Assembly (NCBI RefSeq): GCF_016907895.1
Contig: NZ_JAFBCV010000005.1
Coordinates: 62,001 to 126,000 of the forward strand
Reading direction: 5' to 3'
DNA from: Shouchella xiaoxiensis
GTDB lineage: Bacteria; Bacillota; Bacilli; Bacillales; Bacillaceae_D
Length of the DNA: 64,000 nt
Made by a program: the position numbers and the translations under genes. Each line of letters starts with the position of its first letter. Within the stretch, counting starts at the first letter, position 1. Below are positions 24,190 to 32,207 of the stretch, one piece after another. A model generated the notes under the pieces. That model was not told where the DNA came from, did no database searches, and saw nothing but the letters and a program-made list of their open reading frames with translations.

Positions 24190-25816
24190 TTATAATCGTG
24201 TAATCAAGTGTTACAAAGGATAATCCCAGAACCTTCAAGCGATGGTTTGCACGCAAAGTTGTTGAATTAACTTGAATTAAATGGAGCGTTTCTTCAATCG
24301 GGGTTCTCATTGTGAATGATCCAAAGCTTAGATAAACCCCTGCATCTCCACTGCCTCCGTCACCTAAAAGCAGCAAACCGTTATGCTCATCATTCTTAGG
24401 CATTAAAACACCTGTCATGATTCCCCCAGGTAAAGGCAGTCCAATATTGTTATATCGAATTCCCTCTCTTATATGACTCGAATAAGCAGCAGTAAAAATA
24501 GGTTCGCCCTCTTTTGTCCGTCTAATCCAGACGTTCGATTGAGGTCTTCCATTCATATCATCCAATACTGTATAAATCATTCCATCCATAGCAGCATGAT
24601 GAGTTGGAATATGTAATTGTTTCATCTTTTTTGTTAGCAATCTAATTGGTTTCTGCACCCATTTAAATGGTTTGTGCCATTGGACTTCAGCTTCCATCGT
24701 AAAAAGATGAGTCTGTTCATGAAACTCTGCAACGAGTGGGGCAAGCTTTGTTGAATCGAAGTGTTTATTTGTGTACGTTTCCCAAGAGTCGATTAATGCA
24801 TCTGTCTGTTTAACTGAAGCATTTACGAGCAACTTGTCTTGTACATATTTCGCACCTCTCAGCGAACTAACAGGTACAAGCGGCACAGAATGTAGGTTCT
24901 TAGGTGCAAGGGCATTCCAGGTCCACAAGGCAATCAGAGCAAAGCCAAAAGCATTGGCCATCCCATGATAGCGAACCATATCAGGGATCGTGAGCCGAAC
25001 AGGTGCCCAGGCAAGACCTGCACTGTATAGATAAGACAATACCATCGTTGTCATTAAGATTAAGCTTGATAAAATAAGTCCAACTCTCTTAAACCCTTTT
25101 AAAGACAGCCCATATGCAATGGTAATAAGCGCAAACCAGAATACAAAAAAGATATAAACCAATACAAGAATTGGTTCAACTGGAGGACCTAATTCAATTC
25201 CTAACGCAACGAGTATGGGGCCAGCAATGATGCCTGTCGCCAAAAGCGGGAATGATTTCATAGACGATCCCATTCTCCTTAATGACCGACCAAGCATGCC
25301 GCAGACAATTGGTAAGACAAAAGCAGAATAATGAAAGTGGACAGCCGTCAAGTCAATAATAGTTTGCGAGTAGTGTAAAAACGAGCTAGCCTTTCCAATT
25401 GATAAGAGAAACCAGCCACCGCCGACTGCTAAATAGATACAACCGATGTAAATTAACACTTCCTCAGCATCGCGAAAGCCTTTTAAGGCTAGCTGACTGA
25501 ATCCGTGAAGCGCAATAACGACTGTAGCAGCGACCCAAATAAGTGCAAAACCTAGTGCTAGCCACACTTCAGAAAGAGACAATGCAAGTAAGCCAGCGAT
25601 TGAGAAGCAAATAATCCAATCGTTTAATTTTTTTAGCATCTGATCATAAAAACGAATACTCGTATTTGAATGACGTAACAGTACCCTCATTGTTAAAGGA
25701 ACAATGATCATCACAGCAAAGCCAAGAGCTAATTCTATGCCATTCGGTCGAAAGAAAAAAATCCAGACCGCGAGCAATAACCAGGACAATAGATCCTTTC
25801 TCATCTTCCTTACCAC
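24182..25816 (-). CDS. YndJ-family multi-pass membrane protein
   Basis: 544 residues. The first ~290 residues hold about ten hydrophobic helices, including the conserved VHFHYSAFVLPIVCGMLGR and VRYHGMANAFGFALIALWTW blocks. The C-terminal ~230 residues form a soluble domain (YTNKHFDSTKLAP..., WVRRTKEGEPIFTAAYSSHI). This layout fits the Bacillus YndJ family, whose function is not established. It overlaps the stop of the upstream AraC regulator gene by 7 bases, so the two are probably co-transcribed. The start is taken from the overlapping frame. Confidence 0.8.
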   Translation of the reverse strand: MVRKMRKDLLSWLLLAVWIFFFRPNGIELALGFAVMIIVPLTMRVLLRHSNTSIRFYDQMLKKLNDWIICFSIAGLLALSLSEVWLALGFALIWVAATVVIALHGFSQLALKGFRDAEEVLIYIGCIYLAVGGGWFLLSIGKASSFLHYSQTIIDLTAVHFHYSAFVLPIVCGMLGRSLRRMGSSMKSFPLLATGIIAGPILVALGIELGPPVEPILVLVYIFFVFWFALITIAYGLSLKGFKRVGLILSSLILMTTMVLSYLYSAGLAWAPVRLTIPDMVRYHGMANAFGFALIALWTWNALAPKNLHSVPLVPVSSLRGAKYVQDKLLVNASVKQTDALIDSWETYTNKHFDSTKLAPLVAEFHEQTHLFTMEAEVQWHKPFKWVQKPIRLLTKKMKQLHIPTHHAAMDGMIYTVLDDMNGRPQSNVWIRRTKEGEPIFTAAYSSHIREGIRYNNIGLPLPGGIMTGVLMPKNDEHNGLLLLGDGGSGDAGVYLSFGSFTMRTPIEETLHLIQVNSTTLRANHRLKVLGLSFVTLDYTIIKN

Positions 25817-26688
25817 TCCGTTATGATGTAATCAATTAAATGCGTATCTTCATTCTTTCGGAACTTGCTTGCAGACACACCCACCGTTTTTTTGAACAGC
25901 TTAGTAAAATAATTCGGATCGTCAATTCCGACTTGATGCGCTACTTCTGCAATCGTATCATCGGTTTGGGCAAGCAAGTAAGCGGCTTTTTTCATCCGGA
26001 CGATTGTAACATAATGCATTGGGGTTATGTTTAATTCAATTTTAAATTGTTTAATAAAATAATACTTTGATAGCCCCACATGGTGGGCAATGTCCTCTAA
26101 GTGAATTGGATCAGCAGCTTTTTCTTCAATATACTGAACAGCATTAGCTATTGGCGCTTTTAATCTTTTCTTAGAAGGTGCTTCAAGAAAATGGAGCATT
26201 GATGTCATAAACTCGTACGCTTTTTGTGAGCCAATATAAGAATTATGAATATCTCCTGCCGCCGTTTCTGATAAGAGCTTTAGTAAAAGTCTAATCGGCT
26301 CTGCTTCTCGCTGGATCGAGAGTACCGGCCCGTATTTCTTTAAGACATGTTCATGCATTCGAATTGCTTCACTGCCTTCCATCGTCACGTAAATAAATTC
26401 CCAGTTTTCATTAGAATCGGGAGGAAAGTAGTAGCGATGATCGCTTGGCACTGAAACAAAAAAAGCTTGATGTTTCCCAATGTCATATTCTTTATTCTCA
26501 TACGTTAATTTCCCTAAGCCCGAAAGCGTGTATTGAAAGACAATTTTTTCATTTTCAAGACGTTTTCTTCCGTCCCAATGATAAGAACCATCTGATTCTA
26601 TCTCCCATCCGACATTCCATAAATTCATTACGAAAGGATATGGATTTTCTTGAAATCTAAAGCCATATGAACCCCTTTTTTGTTCCAT
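25810..26688 (-). CDS. AraC-family regulator (MsmR/YesN-like output, cupin N-terminus)
   Basis: 292 residues; start at the ATG 26688, about 10 bases after GAGGGG (a GTG six bases upstream is possible). N-terminal AraC-type sugar-binding cupin (NVGWEIESDGSYHWDGRKR, VFQYTLSGLGKLTYENKEYDIGKHQAFFV) and C-terminal double HTH (LEDIAHHVGLSKYYFIKQFKIELNITPMHYV; VAHQVGIDDPNYFTKLFKKTVG). It is divergent from melA and close in plan to the regulator at 47.5 kb. Most likely it senses an alpha-galactoside and activates melA; the direct repeats at 26739-26765 are its candidate site. Confidence 0.88.
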   Translation of the reverse strand: MEQKRGSYGFRFQENPYPFVMNLWNVGWEIESDGSYHWDGRKRLENEKIVFQYTLSGLGKLTYENKEYDIGKHQAFFVSVPSDHRYYFPPDSNENWEFIYVTMEGSEAIRMHEHVLKKYGPVLSIQREAEPIRLLLKLLSETAAGDIHNSYIGSQKAYEFMTSMLHFLEAPSKKRLKAPIANAVQYIEEKAADPIHLEDIAHHVGLSKYYFIKQFKIELNITPMHYVTIVRMKKAAYLLAQTDDTIAEVAHQVGIDDPNYFTKLFKKTVGVSASKFRKNEDTHLIDYIITEW

Positions 26689-26738
26689 ATTCACGTAACC
26701 CCTCTCTATTATTCAGTATACATGAGGGATTAGAAGAA

Positions 26739-26765
26739 TGAAACGCGCAATTTGAAAGCGCAATT
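26739..26765. repeat. tandem direct repeat in the araC-melA intergenic region
   Basis: TGAAACGCGCAATT is followed directly by TGAAAGCGCAATT, two near-identical 13-14 base units. AraC-family activators typically bind such direct repeats. It sits between the divergent regulator and melA. Confidence 0.6.
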
Positions 26766-26851
26766 ATTTCCATAAAGGGAACAGCAATTTTCTACCTCTT
26801 TCTCCAATCGATCTCTTATACTTAGCTTACTAAGGTTAAGGAGGCTTTCCA

Positions 26852-28153
26852 TTGAAAAAAATCACATTTATCGGGGCAGGAAGCACGATTTTTGCTAAAA
26901 ATGTACTAGGTGACTGCATGCATGTCGAGGCATTGCAACAGTTTGAGTTTGCCTTGTACGATATCGATCCTGTACGTTTAAAAGAATCGCATACGCTGTT
27001 ATCCCATCTAAAAGAAAACGTGCGTTCAACTGTCACAATAAAATCATATGACGATCGAAAAGAAGCACTAAAAGGTGCCTCATACATTATTAACGCAATC
27101 CAAGTTGGCGGGTACAAACCGAGTACCGTGATTGATTTTGAAATCCCAAAGAAATATGGCTTGCGTCAAACGATTGGTGACACAATTGGAATCGGCGGTT
27201 TATTCCGCTCGCTTCGTACGATTCCAGTGCTTTTAGATATTGCTAAAGATATTGAAGAAGTTGCTCCTGAAGCGTTGCTATTAAATTATACAAATCCAAT
27301 GGCTACTCTTATTGGCGCTATCTCTCGAACAACAGCTGTTAAAAACGTTGGGCTTTGTCACAGCGTACAGGTTTGTACCAGAGACTTATTTAAGCACCTA
27401 GACATGGATCACAGCGGTATTGAAGAAAAAATCGCAGGAATCAACCATGTTGCCTGGTTACTAGAAGTTAAAAAAGATGGGGTTGATCTCTATCCCGAAA
27501 TAAAACGCCGTGCACGAGAAAAGAGCAAGGAATCACATCACGATATGGTTCGCTATGAACTTATGCAGCGTTTTGGCTACTATTTAACGGAGTCATCTGA
27601 ACACAACGCCGAATATCACCCTTACTTTATTAAGTCGAAGTATCCAGAATTAATTGATGCTTTTAACATACCGCTAGATGAGTATCCAAGAAGATGCGTC
27701 AGCCAAATTGAGCGCTGGGAACAGATGAAGGTAGATCTTGTTGACAACGCGTCGATTTCCCATGACCGTTCGATTGAGTATGGTTCCCGTATTATTGAAG
27801 CGATGGAAACAGGTGAACCATTTTTATTCGGTGGCAACGTGATGAATACGGGCGGACTTATATCAAATCTGCCACAAAAAGCGTGTGTTGAAGTCCAATG
27901 TATTGCAAATCGTTCTGGCATCACGCCGACGCATGTTGGCGATTTACCTGAACAATTAGCAGCAATCAACCGTACGAATATTAATACACAGTTGTTAACG
28001 GTTGAAGCGGCTTTAACGCAAAAACGTGAACATATTTATCACGCTGCTCTGCTTGATCCACATACGTCTGCGGAACTATCGATTGATGATATCGTTTCTT
28101 TATGTGACGAATTAATTGAAGCGCACGGCGATTATTTGCCAACTTACTCCTAA
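26852..28153 (+). CDS. melA: GH4 alpha-galactosidase
   Basis: 433 residues from a TTG with AAGGAGG. GH4 features: Rossmann start KKITFIGAGSTIFAKNVLGD for NAD+, QVGGYKPS, GDTIGIGGLFRSLRTIPV, LNYTNPM, the Mn2+ ligand Cys in GLCHSVQ and His in GINHVAW. Length and sequence match MelA-type alpha-galactosidases, which use NAD+ and Mn2+ and cleave melibiose and raffinose in the cytoplasm. A transporter for the substrate is not immediately adjacent; two sugar ABC systems lie 1 and 16 kb away. Confidence 0.92.
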   Translation: MKKITFIGAGSTIFAKNVLGDCMHVEALQQFEFALYDIDPVRLKESHTLLSHLKENVRSTVTIKSYDDRKEALKGASYIINAIQVGGYKPSTVIDFEIPKKYGLRQTIGDTIGIGGLFRSLRTIPVLLDIAKDIEEVAPEALLLNYTNPMATLIGAISRTTAVKNVGLCHSVQVCTRDLFKHLDMDHSGIEEKIAGINHVAWLLEVKKDGVDLYPEIKRRAREKSKESHHDMVRYELMQRFGYYLTESSEHNAEYHPYFIKSKYPELIDAFNIPLDEYPRRCVSQIERWEQMKVDLVDNASISHDRSIEYGSRIIEAMETGEPFLFGGNVMNTGGLISNLPQKACVEVQCIANRSGITPTHVGDLPEQLAAINRTNINTQLLTVEAALTQKREHIYHAALLDPHTSAELSIDDIVSLCDELIEAHGDYLPTYS

Positions 28154-28157
28154 TCTC

Positions 28158-28186
28158 AAAACCAACTCTACTGAGTTGGTTTTTTT
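28158..28186 (+). terminator. terminator of melA
   Basis: AAAACCAACTC, loop TACT, GAGTTGGTTTTTTT. Confidence 0.88.
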
Positions 28187-28213
28187 GAAATGAGTTTCCC
28201 AATCTGCACTGGA

Positions 28214-28242
28214 TTGTAATCAATTGAATAGTTCGATATACT
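28214..28242 (+). promoter_or_regulatory. promoter of the split sigma factor operon
   Basis: TTGTAA (28214-28219), 17-base spacer, TATACT (28237-28242). Confidence 0.6.
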
Positions 28243-28243
28243 C

Positions 28244-28272
28244 AAAACACGAATATTTGTTCGTGTTTTTTG
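28244..28272 (+). terminator. hairpin plus T-run at the 5' end of the sigma operon
   Basis: AAAACACGAA pairs with TTCGTGTTTT, then TTG and more T. It overlaps the predicted transcription start of the sigma operon, so it may be an early attenuator or a back-up terminator for melA. GTTCGTGT recurs at 28282. Confidence 0.55.
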
Positions 28273-28329
28273 TTTTTCTATTGTTCGTGTCTCTTTAATC
28301 TTCAATCTCTTTAAAAGGAGGAATAAATC

Positions 28330-28884
28330 ATGAAGAAAAGTAGCCCTTCCGCCGCTTCAGTAGAGAGAATGGTTGACTTGTTCTTAAAAGAACCTGAACA
28401 TAAGAGCTTATATGACCGGGCACACGCGCAACCGACTAATAAAAATAAACAAGCACTTGATCAAGCCTTCAAGCTTTTTTTCACAAAAATAAAAGTCGTT
28501 CAATACATTAGCCGGTTAATTAAAGGTTACTCCATTGATTTTGATAAGCGAACAAGAAAGAGACAAGCCTTCCTCTCCATTGACTCTAATATTAATGAAG
28601 AGGATCACTCGACGCTAGATTATTTCATTCAGTCCGCTGACGTTCATACTGATAGCGTTCGAGTAAACGATGAACAAGGAAACACCGACGAATTATTTGA
28701 AAACAAGCTGCTTGCCAAGTCGTTCAACCAATTAGATCCTGTTCAACAAAAAGTACTCATCTATTCATTCTATTACGGCTACAAAAACAAAGAGATTGCG
28801 AAAGAACTAGCTGTGTCAGAACAACGCATTTCCTATTATAAAAATAGAGCACTATTGCTTTTGCAACAAAGTGTTCGTTCGTAA
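28330..28884 (+). CDS. SigO-like sigma factor subunit (region 4 protein)
   Basis: 184 residues with AAAGGAGGA before the ATG. The C-terminal half is sigma-70 region 4: LDPVQQKVLIYSFYYGYKNKEIAKELAVSEQRISYYKNRAL (residues ~137-176). The N-terminal half (VVQYISRLIKGYSIDFDKRTRKR, LSIDSNI) looks like the segment linking regions 2 and 4, but no ordinary region 2.1-2.2 core-binding block is seen. The next small gene supplies a region 2-like sequence. This is the arrangement of B. subtilis SigO with RsoA, a two-subunit sigma factor. Regulon unknown. Confidence 0.8.
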   Translation: MKKSSPSAASVERMVDLFLKEPEHKSLYDRAHAQPTNKNKQALDQAFKLFFTKIKVVQYISRLIKGYSIDFDKRTRKRQAFLSIDSNINEEDHSTLDYFIQSADVHTDSVRVNDEQGNTDELFENKLLAKSFNQLDPVQQKVLIYSFYYGYKNKEIAKELAVSEQRISYYKNRALLLLQQSVRS

Positions 28885-28908
28885 TTATGTGAGGGGAAGG
28901 GGATCGCT

Positions 28909-29145
28909 ATGTATGAAGAATATGAATCAATCCTAGTTGATTTCAATGCTAAAATCAAAAAAAGCCTCTATCAAACAACTCCGAACAACCGTGATGACTT
29001 GGAACAAGAAATTAAAATAAAGCTATACGAAAAACTAGCCGTAATCCAAAACATTGAAGCACCTGGCTTTTATGAGTTTGTTTACGGATCAGCTTGCGTT
29101 GCTGAAGAAGAAGCCGTTTATCGTTTCCAACAAAAAAAAGAATAA
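28909..29145 (+). CDS. RsoA-like stand-alone sigma region 2 subunit
   Basis: 78 residues with GGGGAAGGGG upstream, 24 bases after the SigO-like gene. The segment NRDDLEQEIKIKLYEKLAVIQ resembles the sigma region 2.1/2.2 core-binding motif (DLxQExxIxLxxAI), and PGFYEFVYGSACVAEEEAVYRFQQKK resembles region 2.3/2.4. No DNA-binding region 4 is present. It likely binds RNA polymerase core and the SigO-like protein together. The stop lies in the following terminator. Confidence 0.72.
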   Translation: MYEEYESILVDFNAKIKKSLYQTTPNNRDDLEQEIKIKLYEKLAVIQNIEAPGFYEFVYGSACVAEEEAVYRFQQKKE

Positions 29146-29167
29146 TGAGGAGCCCTCATTATTCTTT
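29137..29167. terminator. bidirectional terminator
   Basis: AAAGAATAATGAGG, loop AGC, CCTCATTATTCTTT: a perfect 14-pair stem that contains the stop codons of both convergent genes. Confidence 0.87.
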
Positions 29168-30040
29168 CACTGAACCAAGAACGATTCCTTTTACGAAGTA
29201 TTTTTGCAAAAACGGGTAAACCAAAATAATTGGTAATGCGCCAATGAAGATTTGGGCTGAACGAACCGTTCTCTCTGATAAAGCGCGCATTTCATCTGGA
29301 TTGACATTTATTTGTGAGAAATCATTCTGAACAATAATTGTCTGTAAGAAAGTCGACAGTGGGTATTTTGCAGAGTCCGTTAAGTAGATTAAACCATCAA
29401 ACCACGAGTTCCATTGTCCAACCATTGTAAATAATCCCACTGTCGCTAACGCCGGTAGTGATATTGGTAAATAAATTTTGAAGAGAATTCTGAAGTGCCC
29501 TGCTCCGTCAATTAGTGCAGCTTCTTCAAGTGATTTGGGCACACCCGTCCGGAAGAAGTTCAGCAACAAAATCATGTTAAAAACATTAACCGCTCCTGGT
29601 AAAACGAGTGCCCAAACGGTATTAATTAATCCTAGATTCTGGACTAGAATATAGGTAGGAATTAGACCACCGTTAAATAACATGATAAACACGAGCGCAT
29701 AAACGTAAAGCTTTCTTCCTTTAAATTCATGGTCTTCTTTAGACAGCGCATAAGCAGCTAATGTTACTACCGTCAAGCTGACCACTGTACCAAGAATTGT
29801 TCGAAACACACCGTTCCAAAGGGCTCTTAGAAAATTTTCATTTCCTAATGTCTGTCCCCAGGCAGCTACGGTAAAGTCAACTGGCAGAAAGCGCACCAGG
29901 TTTGCATTCGCTGGAGCTGATGCACTGAATGAGACCGCTAGGATGTGGACGAGTGGCAAAATACAAAGGATCCCGAGCAACAATAAAAAGATAGTGTTAA
30001 ATACGGTAAAAATTTTATACGAACGACTTCGATGATGCAT
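29159..30040 (-). CDS. carbohydrate ABC transporter permease (LplC/YtcP type)
   Basis: 293 residues, six membrane helices, MalG-side permease. The EAA loop is EEAALIDGAGHFRILFKIYLPISLPAL (~190-216). N-terminal RSYKIFTVFNTIFLLLLGILCILPLVHILAVSFS and the C-terminal QKYFVKGIVLGSVKE are typical of the LplC/YtcP group used for oligogalacturonides and other oligosaccharides. Last gene of the operon, 12 bases after the LplB-like gene. Confidence 0.9.
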   Translation of the reverse strand: MHHRSRSYKIFTVFNTIFLLLLGILCILPLVHILAVSFSASAPANANLVRFLPVDFTVAAWGQTLGNENFLRALWNGVFRTILGTVVSLTVVTLAAYALSKEDHEFKGRKLYVYALVFIMLFNGGLIPTYILVQNLGLINTVWALVLPGAVNVFNMILLLNFFRTGVPKSLEEAALIDGAGHFRILFKIYLPISLPALATVGLFTMVGQWNSWFDGLIYLTDSAKYPLSTFLQTIIVQNDFSQINVNPDEMRALSERTVRSAQIFIGALPIILVYPFLQKYFVKGIVLGSVKE

Positions 30041-30052
30041 ATGCCACCCCTC

Positions 30053-31000
30053 CTAGAAAATTCGATAGTTTGCGTATTTATACGCTAAGCGATAACCCGT
30101 TACAATTAAGATAAAGGCAATAACCGATTTGAACACACCTACTGCGGTTGCGTAACTAAAGTTTTGTCCTAAAATCCCTTGTCTGTAAACATACGTATCA
30201 ATAATATCGCCTTTGTCGTAAACAAGTGGATTATATAAGTTAAAGATTTGATCAAACCCAGCGTTTAGAATATTTCCGAGTGCAAGCGTTGCTACAACAA
30301 TCGTAATTGGTAGCAATCCCGGCAACGTAATGTACAGAACTTGCTGTAACCGATTCGCACCGTCGACAATTGCCGCTTCATATAAACTAGGATTAATTCC
30401 GGCAAGCGCTGCCAAAAAGATAATGGCCGAGAATCCGAAATCTTTCCAAACATCAGATACAATAACTGTTACGCGGAACCAGTCACTATCCCCAAGAAAG
30501 AAAATCGGTTGAATATTAAAGACTCCTAGAAACTGATTGACTAATCCCCCATCAACCGAAAGTAGGTCTAGTAAAATTCCTCCTAAGATTACCCATGATA
30601 GAAAATGTGGCAAATAGACAAGCGTTTGAATCGAGCGTTTATAAGCCATAATACGAACTTCATTAAGCAGTAGAGCAAACATAATTGGCACAATTAACTG
30701 AAAGATAATTTTAAATGTAGAAATAACAAGCGTATTCCAGATGACTTGTCTTCCTTCTTGAAATTCAAAGATCCGCCGGAAATTCTCTAACCCAACCCAT
30801 TCTGAATTAGAGAACCCGTGCCATGGCTTAAAATCTTGAAATGCCATAATTATTCCGCCTAGTGGAATATAGTTAAAGATAATTGCAAAGATAATTGCAG
30901 GCATCACTAGAGCATGCAGAGGCCAGTTCCGCTTCATGTTCCACTTTTGCTTTTTTTTCTGTGGAACATGCGGCAACGAATTTGCTTTTGGTTGCACCAT
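30053..31000 (-). CDS. carbohydrate ABC transporter permease (LplB/YteP type)
   Basis: 315 residues, six membrane helices. LplB features: NWPLHALVMPAIIFAIIFNYIPLGGIIMAFQDF near the start, FGFSAIIFLAALAGINPSLYEAAIVDGANRLQQVLYITLPGLLP as the EAA loop, and the C-terminal YRLAYKYANYRIF. Pairs with the LplC-like permease. No ATPase gene is present in the operon, so a shared MsmX-type ATPase elsewhere probably powers it. Confidence 0.9.
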   Translation of the reverse strand: MVQPKANSLPHVPQKKKQKWNMKRNWPLHALVMPAIIFAIIFNYIPLGGIIMAFQDFKPWHGFSNSEWVGLENFRRIFEFQEGRQVIWNTLVISTFKIIFQLIVPIMFALLLNEVRIMAYKRSIQTLVYLPHFLSWVILGGILLDLLSVDGGLVNQFLGVFNIQPIFFLGDSDWFRVTVIVSDVWKDFGFSAIIFLAALAGINPSLYEAAIVDGANRLQQVLYITLPGLLPITIVVATLALGNILNAGFDQIFNLYNPLVYDKGDIIDTYVYRQGILGQNFSYATAVGVFKSVIAFILIVTGYRLAYKYANYRIF

Positions 31001-31014
31001 TTTTAATCACTCCC

Positions 31015-32202
31015 TTATCGATTTCTAAACTCATGAGGTGTCTGATTAAACTCTCTTTTAAATACGCGAATAAAATAAGACGAGTCTTTATAGCCTAACT
31101 CTTTTGAGATTCGACCAACCTTGTAATTCGTGTCGGCTAATAATGTAACTGCTTTTTTCATGCGTAGCCGATGTGTGTAATCTGTAAAGGTCTCCCCTGT
31201 CTCTTCTTTAAAACGCTTAGAAATGTAAGCTGGATTCATATAAAGGAAGTTTGCTACTTCTTGTAAATTAGGCTGTTCAAACAAGCGGGATTCGACATAA
31301 TCTTTGACGCGATTAGCAAGCTGCTCTTGCTTCTCATCTTGTTTTAGCGGCACAACTGCCTTGGTCTGAAAAGCACTTTGGGCATCACGCCAAAATAAAA
31401 CCGATTCACCTAATTGAATATGCACAGAATGATGGATCATTTTTTTAATTTCTTTTTTTAATGAGATTATTCGTTCCTGCACAATCGATTGAAAGAATGG
31501 AATGTCCTCTTTATACAGAGGGTAGAGCATCATTGACAGGCTATCAGGCGTGTCTTGATGCCGAATTATTACAGCCTTCTCAGATAAATGAGCAGTCACG
31601 ATCGATAATAATTGTTCAAACATAGGCCCATGTTCAGCTAATTGTACAGAAAGCCATACTGCTCTTACATCGTCTGAGGAAGGTATGTCGTATGCTTCGA
31701 GTTCCGCCCTCATGTGTTTCCTATCCTTCTCACCAATCAACCAAGGTTTAAAAATTGACTGACCGATATAGTCAATGTGAGATTTAATTGCCTCAATTGA
31801 ACGATCATGAATATAGCGATCGTTTAGCTCTTCTTTTCGTTTTTGCAAGGCCCGTTTCACTGTTTCAAGAAGCTCTTCATCACGAACAGGTTTTAATAGG
31901 TAATCGACTGCATCGGCTTTAATGGCTGCTTGAGCATAGGCAAAATCTGAATGACCAGATAAGAGAATACATTTCGGGTTCACCTCACCAGTAACCATTT
32001 CATTTAACAAATCAATTCCGGATTTTCCTGGCATACGGATATCGGTTACGACAACATCTATTGGTTCCGTTGAGAGATAGCTCAATGCTTCCCTCGCTGA
32101 AAAAGCGCAGTAAACGTGGTTAATATCCAACTGACTCCAATTCAGACTCGCCAGACCTTGCAACGTTGCTTCTTCATCATCGACTAATAGCAATTGATAC
32201 AT
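31015..32202 (-). CDS. YesN-type response regulator (receiver plus AraC HTH)
   Basis: 395 residues. Receiver domain with phospho-acceptor D54 in VVTDIRMPG and K104-region LLKPV. Middle region variable. C-terminal AraC double HTH: LQEVANFLYMNPAYISKRFKEETGETFTDYTHRLRMKKAV and GRISKELGYKDSSYFIRVFKREFNQTPHEFR. It works with the YesM-type kinase 5 bases upstream to activate the neighbouring sugar transport genes; target site probably in the 35.7-35.9 kb region. Confidence 0.92.
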   Translation of the reverse strand: MYQLLLVDDEEATLQGLASLNWSQLDINHVYCAFSAREALSYLSTEPIDVVVTDIRMPGKSGIDLLNEMVTGEVNPKCILLSGHSDFAYAQAAIKADAVDYLLKPVRDEELLETVKRALQKRKEELNDRYIHDRSIEAIKSHIDYIGQSIFKPWLIGEKDRKHMRAELEAYDIPSSDDVRAVWLSVQLAEHGPMFEQLLSIVTAHLSEKAVIIRHQDTPDSLSMMLYPLYKEDIPFFQSIVQERIISLKKEIKKMIHHSVHIQLGESVLFWRDAQSAFQTKAVVPLKQDEKQEQLANRVKDYVESRLFEQPNLQEVANFLYMNPAYISKRFKEETGETFTDYTHRLRMKKAVTLLADTNYKVGRISKELGYKDSSYFIRVFKREFNQTPHEFRNR

Positions 32203-32207
32203 TTTAC

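Noticed and set aside
28330-29145. Phage or ICE origin of the sigma genes
   Set aside because: No integrase, capsid, relaxase or att-like repeats nearby; flanked by ordinary metabolic operons.
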